64,000 nt of DNA from Achromobacter spanius. Lineage in GTDB: Bacteria > Pseudomonadota > Gammaproteobacteria > Burkholderiales > Burkholderiaceae_B. The stretch covers positions 4,588,001-4,652,000 of the forward strand of contig NZ_CP034689.1 in assembly GCF_003994415.1 (NCBI RefSeq), read 5' to 3'. Position 1 is the stretch's first letter. The number at the start of each line of letters is the position of its first letter. Shown in pieces: positions 8,851-17,867 of this stretch. A program made the position numbers and the translations under genes. The notes under the pieces are model-generated. The model was not told the DNA's origin and did not search any database. It was given only the letters and a program-made list of their open reading frames with translations.

Positions 8851-9754
8851 TTAGAGCAGACCCGTTTCCTGGAGCGCGCGACGCACGACTTCGTGGTTCT
8901 GCGTACCCAGTTCAACCAGCGGGAGCCGGTAGCCCAGTGCGCTGCGGCCCATTTCGGCCAACGCCCACTTGACGGGATGGGATTGGCTTCAACGAACAAA
9001 GCCTTGTTCAGACGGGCCAGATAGGCATTAAGTTCACGCACCTTCGGCACGTCGCCCGCCAGCGCGGCGGCACAGAGGTCGCGCATGAGCTTGGGGCCAC
9101 GTTGGCGGTCACGGAGATATTGCCGCGCGCGCCCAGCAGGATCAGGGCGGCGGCGGTGGGGTCATCGCCACTGAAAACCTGAAACTCAGCAGGCGCTTCA
9201 CGCAACAGCAGGCCGCCGCGGGCGATGTCGCCGGTGGCGTCCTTGATGCCGATGATGCCGGGCACCTGCGCCAGGCGCAGAACCGTTTCATTGGACATGT
9301 CGGCCACGGTGCGACCCGGCACGTTGTACAGAATGGTGGGCAGGTCAACGGCTTCCGCGATGGTGCGGAAGTGGCGGTACAGGCCTTCTTGCGACGGCTT
9401 GTTGTAATAGGGAACGACCGACAGCCCGGCCTGCGCGCCCACGGCCTTCGCGTGGTTGGCCAGATGGATAGCTTCGTCGGTGGAGTTGGCGCCCACGCCG
9501 GCGATGACCGGGATGCGGCCCGCGGCATGTTCCACTGCAACGCGGATCAGTTCCGCGTGTTCTTCCATGGAAACCGTGGGCGATTCCCCGGTGGTGCCCA
9601 CCACCACGAGCGCGTCGGTTCCTTCCTGGACGTGCCAGTCGATCAATGACCGGTAGGCAGCGAAATCCAAGCTGCCGTCGGGCAGCATGGGAGTGACCAG
9701 GGCCACCAAGCTGCCCTGGAAATTAACGCCTGCGGCGGGTGCAGGGGATGCCAT
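8851..9754 (-). CDS. dapA: 4-hydroxy-tetrahydrodipicolinate synthase DapA (two apparent 1-base deletions)
   Basis: From ATG 9754 the frame shows the complete active site: Gly-Thr-Thr-Gly-Glu, the Tyr of Leu-Tyr-Asn-Val-Pro-Gly-Arg-Thr and the Schiff-base Lys in Gly-Ile-Lys-Asp-Ala-Thr. It then shifts. Near 9093, Val-Ala-Pro should be followed by Lys-Leu-Met-Arg-Asp-Leu in the next frame (one base missing in a C-run). Near 8975, Asn-Pro-Ile-Pro should continue Val-Lys-Trp-Ala-Leu-Ala-Glu-Met-Gly (another base missing). With both repaired it ends at TAA 8851-8853 at normal length, about 300 residues. DapA catalyses the committed step of lysine and diaminopimelate synthesis and is normally essential, so sequence error is the likely cause. 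Confidence 0.93.
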
Positions 9755-9841
9755 AAATGTAGGGCTCCAACGCCCCACGGCAGGATGCCCCGGGGCCAGA
9801 ATCAGTGAAACCGCTGAGTTTAACGGATATTGGATGAAATC

Positions 9842-10489
9842 CTACAGAAACCACTGAACGATAGTCGTTCCAAGGTCATACATCGGGCTCATCAAAAGCC
9901 AGAGCACATCGGTGACCAGCAACACGATCACGATCACCAGGCCATACGGTTCGATTTTTGAATATTGCCAGGCCAGGCGGTTGGGCAGCAGGCTGAACAG
10001 GATGCGTCCCCCGTCCAGCGGCAGAATCGGCAGCAGATTAAGCGCCATCAATATCAGGTTGATGTTCACGCCCGCCACGCCCATCTGGAACCAGAAGGAT
10101 TCCTGCATGCCGGATTCCAGCATCAGGCGCAGTGAAAACGCCCACATGATCGCCATGACCAGATTCGCGGCCGGTCCCGCCAGAGCCACCCACAGCATGT
10201 CGCGCTTGGGCCGGCGCAAACGCCCGAAATCCACCGGCACCGGCTTGGCCCAGCCGAACAGCATGCCCGGGCTTCCCAATAGCTTGGACGCCAGCAGAAT
10301 GGCCATTGGCACAAGCAGCGTGCCGACCGGGTCGATATGCCGCACCGGATTCAGGCTGATGCGGCCCGCCTCATAAGCCGTGGGATCGCCAAACATGCGC
10401 GCCACGTAACCGTGAGCGGCTTCGTGCAGCGTGATGGCGAAAATGACCGGGATCGCGTAGACGGCAATGGTTTGAATGAGGTCGTTCAT
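9842..10489 (-). CDS. Site-2-protease-family membrane metallopeptidase (M50)
   Basis: 215 residues with about five hydrophobic segments. The zinc motif His-Glu-Ala-Ala-His lies in the first segment (about residues 22-26), with the second metal-ligand region in Asn-Leu-Leu-Pro-Ile-Leu-Pro-Leu-Asp-Gly-Gly-Arg (about 160). No PDZ domain is present, so it belongs to the short S2P/Rip subfamily rather than RseP. It is probably an intramembrane protease; its substrate is unknown. It lies downstream of the YciO-like gene on the same strand, 72 bp away, with an inverted repeat (GCGTGCCGG/CCGGCACGC, about 10512-10535) between them. Confidence 0.85.
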   Translation of the reverse strand: MNDLIQTIAVYAIPVIFAITLHEAAHGYVARMFGDPTAYEAGRISLNPVRHIDPVGTLLVPMAILLASKLLGSPGMLFGWAKPVPVDFGRLRRPKRDMLWVALAGPAANLVMAIMWAFSLRLMLESGMQESFWFQMGVAGVNINLILMALNLLPILPLDGGRILFSLLPNRLAWQYSKIEPYGLVIVIVLLVTDVLWLLMSPMYDLGTTIVQWFL

Positions 10490-10561
10490 GGCGAACCGGA
10501 TAGTAGATGAGCCGCGTGCCGGCGGCAGCCGGCACGCAAAGGCAACGCAGGGAAAGGGAAG

Positions 10562-11188
10562 TCAGGCAAGACCGAGCGTGGCCGGGTCGCCGCGGCCGAC
10601 ACGGACCACGACGGGATCGTCGCTGGTCAGGTCGATGACGGTGGTGGGTGACTGCGGGCAGGCGCCCGCGTCGATGATGGCGGCCAGATCGTGGTCGTAG
10701 CGTTCGCGAATGGCTTCGACGTCGTTCAACGCTTCGCTTTCGTCCTTGGGAATCAGCGTGGTGGAAAGCAGCGGAGCGCCGACTTGTTCCAGCAGGCCCA
10801 GCATCACGAGATGATCGGGTACGCGAATGCCGATGGTCTTGCGCGACGGGTGCGATACGCGCCGCGGCACTTCCTTGGTGGCTTCAAGAATGAAGGTCCA
10901 CGGACCCGGCGTGGCGGCCTTCAGCAAACGGTATTGCTTGTTGTCGACACGCGCGAAATGGCCGATTTCAGCCAGGTCACGGCACAGCAACGTCAGGTGA
11001 TGTCTTTCGTCCAGACCGCGTAGCCGGCGCAGGCCGTCGGCGGCGTTTTTGTCGTCCAGCCGCGCGACAACGGCGTAGCTGGAATCGGTGGGTACGGCCA
11101 CGAGGCCCCCATCGTTCAGCCATTGGGCTGCCTGCTTGAGCAGGCGAGGTTGAGGATTCGCAGGATGAATAGATAAATGCAGAGCCAT
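10562..11188 (-). CDS. YciO/YrdC (Sua5)-family protein
   Basis: 208 residues with the YrdC fold signatures: Val-Ala-Val-Pro-Thr-Asp-Ser-Ser-Tyr near residue 33, Lys/Arg residues lining the nucleotide site, and Pro-Gly-Pro-Trp-Thr-Phe-Ile near 95. It is closer to YciO than to the tRNA threonylcarbamoyl-AMP synthase TsaC/Sua5, because the Sua5 extension is absent. It probably binds ATP or RNA; the exact reaction of YciO proteins is not settled. It starts with ATG at 11188. Confidence 0.85.
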   Translation of the reverse strand: MALHLSIHPANPQPRLLKQAAQWLNDGGLVAVPTDSSYAVVARLDDKNAADGLRRLRGLDERHHLTLLCRDLAEIGHFARVDNKQYRLLKAATPGPWTFILEATKEVPRRVSHPSRKTIGIRVPDHLVMLGLLEQVGAPLLSTTLIPKDESEALNDVEAIRERYDHDLAAIIDAGACPQSPTTVIDLTSDDPVVVRVGRGDPATLGLA

Positions 11189-11274
11189 GGGATTATCCTA
11201 ACACTCTTGAATGCCGCCCAGTGGCGGGCGGCGATGCAAAATGGCGGGGATGCCGCCCCGCCCGGAGAAACAGT

Positions 11275-12126
11275 ATGCGCCTCGATGACTCGCGCGAAAG
11301 CAACAACGTTGAAGACCGACGGTCTCGCGGTCCCCGTATCGGCGGACGAGGAACCATCGGCATCGGTACGATAGTACTTGCCTTGGTGGCCATGTACTTC
11401 GGCGTTGACCCCAGCGTGGTCCTGCAGATGGCAGAAGGCCCGCCCGCAACGCAGCAAGCCCCCGCGACCCAGCCGCCCGCCAACGACCCGCAAGCGCGCT
11501 TCGTGGCCAAGGTGCTGGGTGAAACCGAAGACACCTGGGGCGCCATTTTTCAGAAAGATCTGAACCGCCAATACGTCGCGCCCAAGCTGGTGCTGTTCCG
11601 TGGCGCCACACCCACGGCCTGCGGCACGGGCCAGTCCGCGATGGGGCCGTTCTACTGCCCGGGCGACAGCAAGGTGTATATCGATCTGGCGTTCTTCGAT
11701 GAATTGCAGAACCAGTTCAAGGCGCCGGGCGATTTCGCGCAAGCCTATGTGATCGCACACGAAGTCGGACACCACGTGCAGCATCTGCTGGGCATTTCGG
11801 ATCAGGTCGATCAACTGCGCCGCCGCAACCCGGCCCAAGCCAATGCGCTGTCGGTACGAATGGAGTTGCAGGCCGACTGCTTTGCCGGCTTGTGGGCGCA
11901 GCGCGCCAATGCGGCTCGCAACATCCTGGAAGGCGGCGACGTCGAAGAAGCGCTGGCCGCCGCCACCGCCATCGGCGACGACCGCCTGCAAAAGCAGGCG
12001 CAAGGGTATGCCGTGCCAGACTCATTCACCCATGGCTCATCAGCCCAGCGTGTGCGCTGGTTCAAGCGCGGCCTGGAAAGCGGCAACATCAAGCAGTGCG
12101 ATACGTTCGGGGCCAGCACGCTATAG
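11275..12126 (+). CDS. YpfJ-type neutral zinc metallopeptidase
   Basis: 283 residues. A short cytosolic N-terminus (Arg-rich, with a Gly-Gly-Arg-Gly turn) precedes one transmembrane helix (about residues 28-45), then a Pro/Ala/Gln linker and the catalytic domain. Zinc motif His-Glu-Val-Gly-His-His is near residue 161. Downstream is Glu-Leu-Gln-Ala-Asp-Cys-Phe-Ala-Gly, the usual third-ligand region of this family. The start chosen (ATG 11275) gives the standard N-terminus; longer frames upstream lack it. Substrate unknown. Confidence 0.88.
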   Translation: MRLDDSRESNNVEDRRSRGPRIGGRGTIGIGTIVLALVAMYFGVDPSVVLQMAEGPPATQQAPATQPPANDPQARFVAKVLGETEDTWGAIFQKDLNRQYVAPKLVLFRGATPTACGTGQSAMGPFYCPGDSKVYIDLAFFDELQNQFKAPGDFAQAYVIAHEVGHHVQHLLGISDQVDQLRRRNPAQANALSVRMELQADCFAGLWAQRANAARNILEGGDVEEALAAATAIGDDRLQKQAQGYAVPDSFTHGSSAQRVRWFKRGLESGNIKQCDTFGASTL

Positions 12127-12156
12127 CCATCGCCTGAACGCCTGATTGACACCGCC

Positions 12157-12189
12157 CCCTTTGCTGTATATCCATACAGCAAAGGGTTT
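12157..12189 (+). terminator. Perfect 13-bp inverted repeat, likely terminator
   Basis: CCCTTTGCTGTAT / ATACAGCAAAGGG around loop ATCC, followed by TTTG. It lies 30 bp after the metallopeptidase stop. The U-tract is short, so an operator or mRNA-stabilising role is also possible. Confidence 0.55.
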
Positions 12190-12310
12190 GTGCTGACTCC
12201 ATCTTGTAAGATTACGCCCCCTCGCCCTGTTTGCGCGCATGAGTCCCTGCGCCATGCCGCGAGCGGCGCCGCGCATCCGCCGCGCAGTTCAAAGACCCTA
12301 GATCCGTTTT

Positions 12311-12847
12311 ATGGCCAACAAGTTCGAACCGTTAATTACCGTTGATGAGGTGCAAGAGATCCTTGCCGAACCCAAGGAAACCGTAAAACCGATCGCCTGG
12401 CTGCCCAAGCCCGCCGCCAACAACATCCAGTGGATGGAGTTCAGCAGTGCGTGCAAGATCAAGGGCGAAGTGCGCGACGACGTGATCTTTCGCGCCACCT
12501 ACCGCGGCGCGCGTACCGTGGTGCAGGGCCAGGCCACGATCTTCCTGACCGAAGCGTTCTGTGCCAGCCTGTTTGTGGGCCCGCACCGCGTGTTCGGCGT
12601 GGACACCGACGATTCCTTCCACACCAGCCTGGTGGGCGAAGGCCGGCCACAGTTCCGCAAGCCGCTTGCTGACCGCAGCCACGAACATATCTGGGTGGAC
12701 GAAGGCGAAGGCTATGCCGAGCCCATCGTGCCCGCCCTGCACAATATCGGCGCGCTGATGCAGTACTTCCTGCCACGGGCGAACCTGACGCTAGTCGGCG
12801 GATTTGCGCATCCCCTCAAAGGCCGCCAAATCGAACTGATCCTATGA
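12311..12847 (+). CDS. Conserved protein of unknown function, coupled to the next gene
   Basis: 178 residues, soluble, no signal peptide. I do not recognise the family with certainty. Residues 45-150 look like a beta-rich domain with His/Trp motifs: Pro-His-Arg-Val-Phe-Gly-Val-Asp-Thr-Asp-Asp-Ser-Phe-His and His-Glu-His-Ile-Trp-Val-Asp-Glu. The second could bind a metal or be a nuclease-like core, but no catalytic set is complete enough to say. It ends at TGA 12845-12847, overlapping the next ATG by four bases, so the two proteins are probably made together and may act as a pair. Confidence 0.7.
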   Translation: MANKFEPLITVDEVQEILAEPKETVKPIAWLPKPAANNIQWMEFSSACKIKGEVRDDVIFRATYRGARTVVQGQATIFLTEAFCASLFVGPHRVFGVDTDDSFHTSLVGEGRPQFRKPLADRSHEHIWVDEGEGYAEPIVPALHNIGALMQYFLPRANLTLVGGFAHPLKGRQIELIL

Positions 12848-13608
12848 GCAATTTTCTGGAAGCCTCCGGCTGGACCGTCCTGCCGGCCGGTGAACACGCC
12901 ATTCGCGCCATCGCCCCCATGACCTTGGGGCTGGACGGCCAGCACGCGGCCTTTTTCATCGCGCACCCGGACGACGCCACGTTCTATCTGACCGACGCCT
13001 GTGAGACCTCGATGCACGCCTCCAGCTACGGCATCGAAGTCGGCCCCAAGCGCATCGACATGCTGAACGAAACGCCCGGCGTCAGCCTGGCGCATTTCGA
13101 CCGCGACGGCGCCATCGTGGCAAGCGGCCCGAACGAGCAGTTGCAGGAAGCCTTGTGGGACGCGGTGAAGCTGGCGATGGCGCTGTCGTTCCAATGCGCC
13201 AAATGGATGCCCAAGTTCAGCCAACTGCGCTTTCGCGCCCAGGTGGGCCGCGCGCTGGCCGAAGGCGTGGGAGCGAACCGCATGGTCAAGGGCGCGCGCG
13301 CCAAGGGCAGCAGCGGCCACACGGCCGACTTCGCGTTTGCCGTGCGCGCCGCGGGCAGCACGGCGCTGACCTACATCGAACCGATTGCGCTGAAGGCCGG
13401 CAAGAAGATGGACTGGACGCAGGTCTATCAAACCCACGGCAAGATGTCGGACGTGAAGATGGCGGACGCACGCAATTCGCGCATGGTCATCCTGGAGGAT
13501 GGCGCCACGGCCGAGGAATTCAAAAAGGCCGTGACCATCCTTGAGCAGTCCGCAACAGTGCAGACGCTGGCCAAAACGCGCGATTGGCGGGAAGTTTTTT
13601 CCGGCTAG
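12844..13608 (+). CDS. DUF1828-like protein, second gene of the coupled pair
   Basis: 254 residues. The N-terminal 100 residues resemble DUF1828: Phe-Tyr-Leu-Thr-Asp-Ala-Cys-Glu-Thr-Ser, a helix, then Ile-Asp-Met-Leu-Asn-Glu-Thr-Pro-Gly-Val. The remainder (about 125-254) may correspond to the DUF1829-like half often found with it. The match is from memory and moderate. No signal peptide or membrane segment. DUF1828 proteins are uncharacterised and tend to sit in variable gene pairs. The 4-base overlap with the upstream gene argues for a shared role. Confidence 0.65.
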   Translation: MSNFLEASGWTVLPAGEHAIRAIAPMTLGLDGQHAAFFIAHPDDATFYLTDACETSMHASSYGIEVGPKRIDMLNETPGVSLAHFDRDGAIVASGPNEQLQEALWDAVKLAMALSFQCAKWMPKFSQLRFRAQVGRALAEGVGANRMVKGARAKGSSGHTADFAFAVRAAGSTALTYIEPIALKAGKKMDWTQVYQTHGKMSDVKMADARNSRMVILEDGATAEEFKKAVTILEQSATVQTLAKTRDWREVFSG

Positions 13609-13877
13609 GACGGCATGTTCGTCAGGCCGTCGACAATTTCGCGGCCATGCAGAATGGCGGCATGCACGGCTTCCCGTGGGCTGTAGACGAATCCGCCCTC
13701 CGCAAAGCGGGGAACCGGATATTCGTCGCCGCCTTCCAGCACGGCGCCAGCCTGAACCACCATTACCGATGCGATGAATACGGGGCCGCTGGGCAACGCT
13801 GGAATTTCAGCGTCCGCGCCCCGGGACACCTTGGCCGTCAGCCGGTATCCCTTGTAGATCAAGTTGTTTTGATGCAC
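13605..13877 (-). CDS. Small hypothetical protein
   Basis: About 90 residues from GTG 13877, preceded by GAGGG about 8 bases upstream. An in-frame ATG at 13919 would add 14 unusual residues. Sequence features include Tyr-Lys-Gly-Tyr-Arg-Leu-Thr-Ala-Lys-Val near the start and Val-Tyr-Ser-Pro-Arg-Glu-Ala-Val-His-Ala-Ala-Ile near the end, giving a compact alpha/beta look. I have seen this kind of short ORF in related genomes but know no function. It converges on the DUF1828-like gene, overlapping its stop by 4 bp. Confidence 0.6.
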   Translation of the reverse strand: MHQNNLIYKGYRLTAKVSRGADAEIPALPSGPVFIASVMVVQAGAVLEGGDEYPVPRFAEGGFVYSPREAVHAAILHGREIVDGLTNMPS

Positions 13878-14107
13878 TTTCGGATGCCCTCGTTCTGCGA
13901 TCGAGCATACCTCGACCATTCATGACAGTTTGGATATGTTTTGTAACCCTGGTGGTTAATAGAAACACTGTTGCGTTGCAATAATTGCGTCCCCGTTTCT
14001 GCCTGGTCACCCTGCCTGGCAGCGAGCTTGGCGCAACGGCAAGCCTGGCGCGGCTTTTCGGCGGACGCCGCTTTTTGCCCGGCGCCCGCCCCACCGCTTT
14101 ACGGGGA

Positions 14108-14764
14108 TTACCCTAGGTCCTGTTGCGAAAGTGCATCGTCGGACAATGTCATCCCCGTTACGTCCATGTAATCAGACAGATCCCAGCCACGCCCCAGCAT
14201 GATCATTCGCGTGTGCAGGTCTTCCTGCACCCGGGCCGGCACCTGCCTGCCCAGATAGCGCAACTGTTTGCGTCGCAGATCCACGTAACCCAGTTCGTAG
14301 TCACGCGCCAGACCCATCCACAGCCGATGCGCGCCGGGTGATTGGCGCGCGCCACTGATGATGCACAAGCCCGCTTCCAACCCCCATCGATAGACCGCCG
14401 TGGCCAGCCCCATGCCCTGATACGGCGCGGCATATTTGGAATGCGGCGCGCGCACGAAAGGATCTGCCCGCTTGCCCACTTCAATCAGCCGGTTGAAGAC
14501 GGTGTAACCCGCCACGCGGTTGCGCCGCGCGTCCAGCACATACACGTAGTACTCGCCATCGGCTTCGCGATAACGCAGCACGATGCCGGGGATGTCTGTC
14601 TGCACCTGCGGCAGTCCGTGCAAGCGGTCCAAGGGCCGCTGCATCCGCTGGTGGATGGCATCGAGTTCGCGCTCGATTTCTTCTGGAGCGTGATTGACGT
14701 CAATGCGAAGTTCGGTGACGAACCGGGCGGGAAAACGGAATGCGTGCAACGCCAACGTAGGCAA
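14108..14764 (-). CDS. GNAT-fold N-acyltransferase-like protein
   Basis: 218 residues. The start is TTG 14764, chosen because AGGAGG sits a few bases upstream and no ATG gives the full domain. The centre (about residues 60-170) has the strand-helix pattern of acyltransferases: Tyr-Tyr-Val-Tyr-Val-Leu-Asp, Val-Ala-Gly-Tyr-Thr-Val, then Tyr-Gln-Gly-Met-Gly-Leu-Ala-Thr-Ala-Val-Tyr at the usual acetyl-CoA pyrophosphate loop, and Ser-Pro-Gly-Ala-His-Arg-Leu-Trp. Substrate unknown. Confidence 0.65.
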   Translation of the reverse strand: MPTLALHAFRFPARFVTELRIDVNHAPEEIERELDAIHQRMQRPLDRLHGLPQVQTDIPGIVLRYREADGEYYVYVLDARRNRVAGYTVFNRLIEVGKRADPFVRAPHSKYAAPYQGMGLATAVYRWGLEAGLCIISGARQSPGAHRLWMGLARDYELGYVDLRRKQLRYLGRQVPARVQEDLHTRMIMLGRGWDLSDYMDVTGMTLSDDALSQQDLG

Positions 14765-14854
14765 GGCCCCCTCCTGACGAAAGTAATAAGGCTAATGAGA
14801 AAAACAAGCGAAAGAAATAATGTTCAAAAAGGATTGAACGGAAACAAGCCGACG

Positions 14855-14877
14855 AAAAAAAAGCCGCATTCGCGGCT
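14855..14877 (-). terminator. Terminator after the ArsR-family gene
   Basis: On the minus strand AGCCGC-GAAT-GCGGCT is followed by about eight T (14855-14862 as A on +). It lies 70 bp past the regulator stop. Confidence 0.8.
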
Positions 14878-14944
14878 GGAATGGCAATGTTCAATGCGCC
14901 GCCATCGGACCAAACCGCGCATGCGCAAAACGAAGGCTTGCAGG

Positions 14945-15682
14945 CTATGCCGCGGCATGCGAGTCCCCCTGCAATCCATCATGGGCGGCCGGCGCATCCG
15001 GTGCGCCGAAGAAAGCCGGAAACTGCCGTGCGCCCTTGCGCGTGACCGACAGCGCGCGCGAGTCCAGGCTTTTTTCGATCCAGCCGCGCTCCACCAATGC
15101 GCTTAGCAAGGCCGCGCCCAGCGCGCCGCCCAGGTGCGAACGGCGTTCGCTCCAGTCCAGGCACGCGCAGGCAAAGCGGCGGCGGCGCTGCCGTGCTTGC
15201 GTCATGTCCACCCCCACCTGCGCCAGCGAGGCCTCACCCAGCGGGGTCAACGTGTAATCGCGGCCATCAGCCGCCAGCCAATGGCGCGCGATCATGGCGT
15301 CGTGAATACGCACGGCCAGCGTGCCGGCCATGTGGTCATAGCAGGTGCGGGCGTCGCGCAGCGCGGACGGCGTATTGGGCTTGAAGGGTACGCGCTCGGC
15401 GCCCGCCACCACCAGCAAGGCTTCCAGCGCATGCCCCACTTCGCCATTGGCCAGGCGATAGTAGCGATGCTTGCCTTGCACGGCCATATCGACCAGCCCC
15501 TGTTCACGCAGGCGCTGAAAATGGCTGCTGGCCGTGGACGCCCCGATATCGGCGGCGGCGGCCAGCTCGGTGGCGGTGCGCGCGCGCCCGTCCAGCAGCA
15601 GGCACAGCATGCGCGCGCGCGCGGGGTCGGCAATGGCGCCCGCCACGGCCGAGAGATTGATGTCGGCGAACTCGGATTCCAT
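14945..15682 (-). CDS. ArsR-family transcriptional regulator
   Basis: 245 residues. Winged helix-turn-helix at residues about 10-85: Asp-Pro-Ala-Arg-Ala-Arg-Met-Leu, Ala-Thr-Glu-Leu-Ala, Ser-Thr-Ala-Ser-Ser-His-Phe-Gln-Arg-Leu, Gly-Lys-His-Arg-Tyr-Tyr. A C-terminal half of about 150 residues, longer than in metal-sensing ArsR proteins, resembles the paired-domain regulators of efflux genes. It is divergent from the MFS transporter with an 85-bp shared promoter gap (15683-15767), so it probably represses that transporter. The ligand cannot be read from sequence. Confidence 0.85.
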   Translation of the reverse strand: MESEFADINLSAVAGAIADPARARMLCLLLDGRARTATELAAAADIGASTASSHFQRLREQGLVDMAVQGKHRYYRLANGEVGHALEALLVVAGAERVPFKPNTPSALRDARTCYDHMAGTLAVRIHDAMIARHWLAADGRDYTLTPLGEASLAQVGVDMTQARQRRRRFACACLDWSERRSHLGGALGAALLSALVERGWIEKSLDSRALSVTRKGARQFPAFFGAPDAPAAHDGLQGDSHAAA

Positions 15683-15767
15683 GATTCGCTATAGACCAAA
15701 GTGTTGTGTGCAAGGCGTAAGCATACTGCGGCTCATCTCAACAAAACATCCGAGAAATCCGAAAATC

Positions 15768-17014
15768 ATGTCTAACCCTTCCGCGTTCTTCGGTTGGAAA
15801 GTTCTTGCCGCCACATTCGTGCTGGCCATCTTTGGCTGGGGCGTGGGCTTTTACGGCCCGCCCGTGTTCCTGCACGCCGTGGTGCAGCGCACCGGTTGGA
15901 GCGTGGCGCTGGTGTCCGGCGCCGTCACGCTGCACTTTCTTAGCGGCACCGTGGTTGTGGCGAACCTGCCTCGTCTGTACCGCCGTGTTGGCGTGCCCCT
16001 GGTCACCGTTGGCGGCGCGGTGCTGTTGGCGCTGGGCGTGACCGGGTGGTCAATGGCCGCGGCGCCGTGGCAGTTGTATGGCGCGGCGATGTTGAGCGGC
16101 ATGGGGTGGGTGGCGTTGGGCGCCGCGGCGGTCAACGCGCTGATTGCCCCCTGGTTCGCGCGGCGGCGTCCGGCGGCGCTGGGCATGGCCTATAACGGCG
16201 CCAGCGTGGGCGGCATTGTGTTCTCGCCGCTGTGGGTGTTCCTGATCGCGCAGGCGGGCTTTGCTCACGCCGCCTGGTGGGTGGGCGTGGTGATGGTGGG
16301 GGTGATTGCGCTGCTGGCGCGCAAGGTGTTCGCCGTAACGCCGCAGCAGTTGGGCCAATTGCCCGATGGCGACAGCCCCGCCACGCCCGCTGCCGCGTCG
16401 TCCGCCCCGTTGCCTCGCGTGGCCAAACTGTGGCGCGACCGCGCTTTTCTGACGCTGGCAGGCGGCATGGCGTTGGGACTGTTCGCGCAGATCGGACTGA
16501 TTGCGCACCTGCTGTCCTTGTTGGCGCCGTTGCTGGGCGCACAGACGGCGGGCATCGCGATGGGCCTGGCCACGGCGGCCGCCATCGCGGGCCGCACGAT
16601 CGTGGGCGCGGTGATGCCCCCGGTGCCGACCGGCGCAAAGTCGCGTGCATGGCCTACGCCGTGCAAATTTTAGGTTCGCTCACGCTGATGCTGGCGGCCG
16701 ACCATACATGGGCGGTGTGGCTGGGCGTAATCTTGTTCGGCTCGGGCATCGGCAATGCCACGTCCTTGCCGCCGCTGATTGCGCAAACGGAATTCGCGCG
16801 CGAAGACAGCCTGCGCGTGGTGCCGCTGATTGTCGCGCTATCCCAAGGCGCATACGCCTTCGCGCCCGCGCTGTTTGGCCTGCTGCGCGCGATGCTGGAC
16901 GCAAGCGGGCAAGCGATGCTCGGCTTTCTGGCGGTGGCGGCCTTGTTGCAGGGCGCAGCCATCCTGTGCTTTGCCGCGGGGCTGGGCCGGGCGGCAAAGC
17001 GCGCACATCGTTAA
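15768..17014 (+). CDS. MFS transporter (one apparent 1-base deletion)
   Basis: Twelve-helix major facilitator, about 415 residues once repaired. ATG 15768 gives Met-Ser-Asn-Pro-Ser-Ala-Phe-Phe-Gly-Trp-Lys, typical of the oxalate/formate-type antiporter subgroup. The first frame stops at 16673. The second half (Met-Ala-Tyr-Ala-Val-Gln-Ile-Leu-Gly-Ser...) lies in the next frame and ends at 17014. The shift is at CCCCCGGTGCC near 16616-16628, where one G seems missing (Val-Met-Pro-Pro-Gly-Ala-Asp-Arg). The divergent ArsR-like regulator suggests export of a toxic compound. Given similar indels in dapA, a sequence error is likelier than a broken gene. Confidence 0.85.
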
Positions 17015-17019
17015 CGTGC

Positions 17020-17214
17020 TTATCGTCGGACGCGTTCGTATGCCTGATTCATGCGCTCTCGAGCCTCAGTTTCGCGCGCATAGGCGCGGTCGTAGCTTTC
17101 GAGGCAGCCCGGAGTCGGGTTCGGCCATTTGATCGCGGCGATCGCTGCGGTGAGCTCGTCGCGCGCACGCTGCCACGCTTTGACAGCGGCATACCAGTCC
17201 TTGGCGGTGTCCAT
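17020..17214 (-). CDS. Small charged helical protein, hypothetical
   Basis: 64 residues, rich in Ala, Arg and Glu, with no recognised domain: helices around Lys-Ala-Trp-Gln-Arg-Ala-Arg-Asp-Glu and a C-terminal Arg/Glu stretch. It converges with the MFS gene. Good codon usage and a plausible ATG support it, but it could be spurious. Confidence 0.4.
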   Translation of the reverse strand: MDTAKDWYAAVKAWQRARDELTAAIAAIKWPNPTPGCLESYDRAYARETEARERMNQAYERVRR

Positions 17215-17524
17215 AGTGATCCCCCTACGTGCACGCTTTCAATCGTAGCGCTGCATGCCGCCCACGGCGACGCGGCTTGCCCTGAAAAAAAGGATGATCT
17301 CCAAATCCTGACAGGGTTTACCCGTCGCGGCCCGCGGGCGGAAGCGCCGTCGCACGCGTCGCATCGCTGCACCGCGCAATCTGCGTAAAATTCGCCAGCG
17401 CCGCCTTGGTCGATGCGCCAAGTTTTTTTCTAAGAATCACGATGTGATGAATATTGACGTCAACCCTCACTTACCCACAGCCACGGCTAATGCTACTGTT
17501 CCGCCTGTGCAAGGAGTACATGCA
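17215..17524. other. Intergenic stretch without a recognised gene
   Basis: I see no convincing ORF, RNA gene or terminator here. The 3' part must hold the promoter of the small ORF at 17525. Confidence 0.5.
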
Positions 17525-17692
17525 ATGGATCAGAAAATGAAGCCCTGGGCTTTTCCCAAGCCGCATCCGGAAAACACCCCACGCGGTGAGCGCAATAAGC
17601 AGGAGTTCGACGCTCCTGCAGAAGTTAAGAAACCCGCGCCTAAACCGCGCGCCAAAAAAGAGCCGCCAGCCACAAGCCGGGCGCGCTCATGA
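17525..17692 (+). CDS. Small basic Pro/Lys-rich protein, hypothetical
   Basis: 55 residues from ATG 17525, preceded by AAGGAG at 17511-17516. That site decides the start over the in-frame ATG at 17444. Composition is strongly biased to Lys, Pro, Arg and Ala (Pro-Ala-Pro-Lys-Pro-Arg-Ala-Lys-Lys near the end), so it is probably disordered and may bind nucleic acid or envelope polymers. Function unknown. Confidence 0.5.
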   Translation: MDQKMKPWAFPKPHPENTPRGERNKQEFDAPAEVKKPAPKPRAKKEPPATSRARS

Positions 17693-17867
17693 GCTTGTCC
17701 CACCGCGCACGCTTCGCTGCCTGCGCGGCGTTGTCCGCCTCATGCCCCTCTGTCCGGCCCGGCCGGCAAGTCTTTTTGCGGAATCAGCCCTGACACGCCC
17801 ATGGCGTGATTGACGGCTCAAATCCAGCGCGGCCATACTCTGGCGGCCTGAACCGTCCAGGGTGCCC

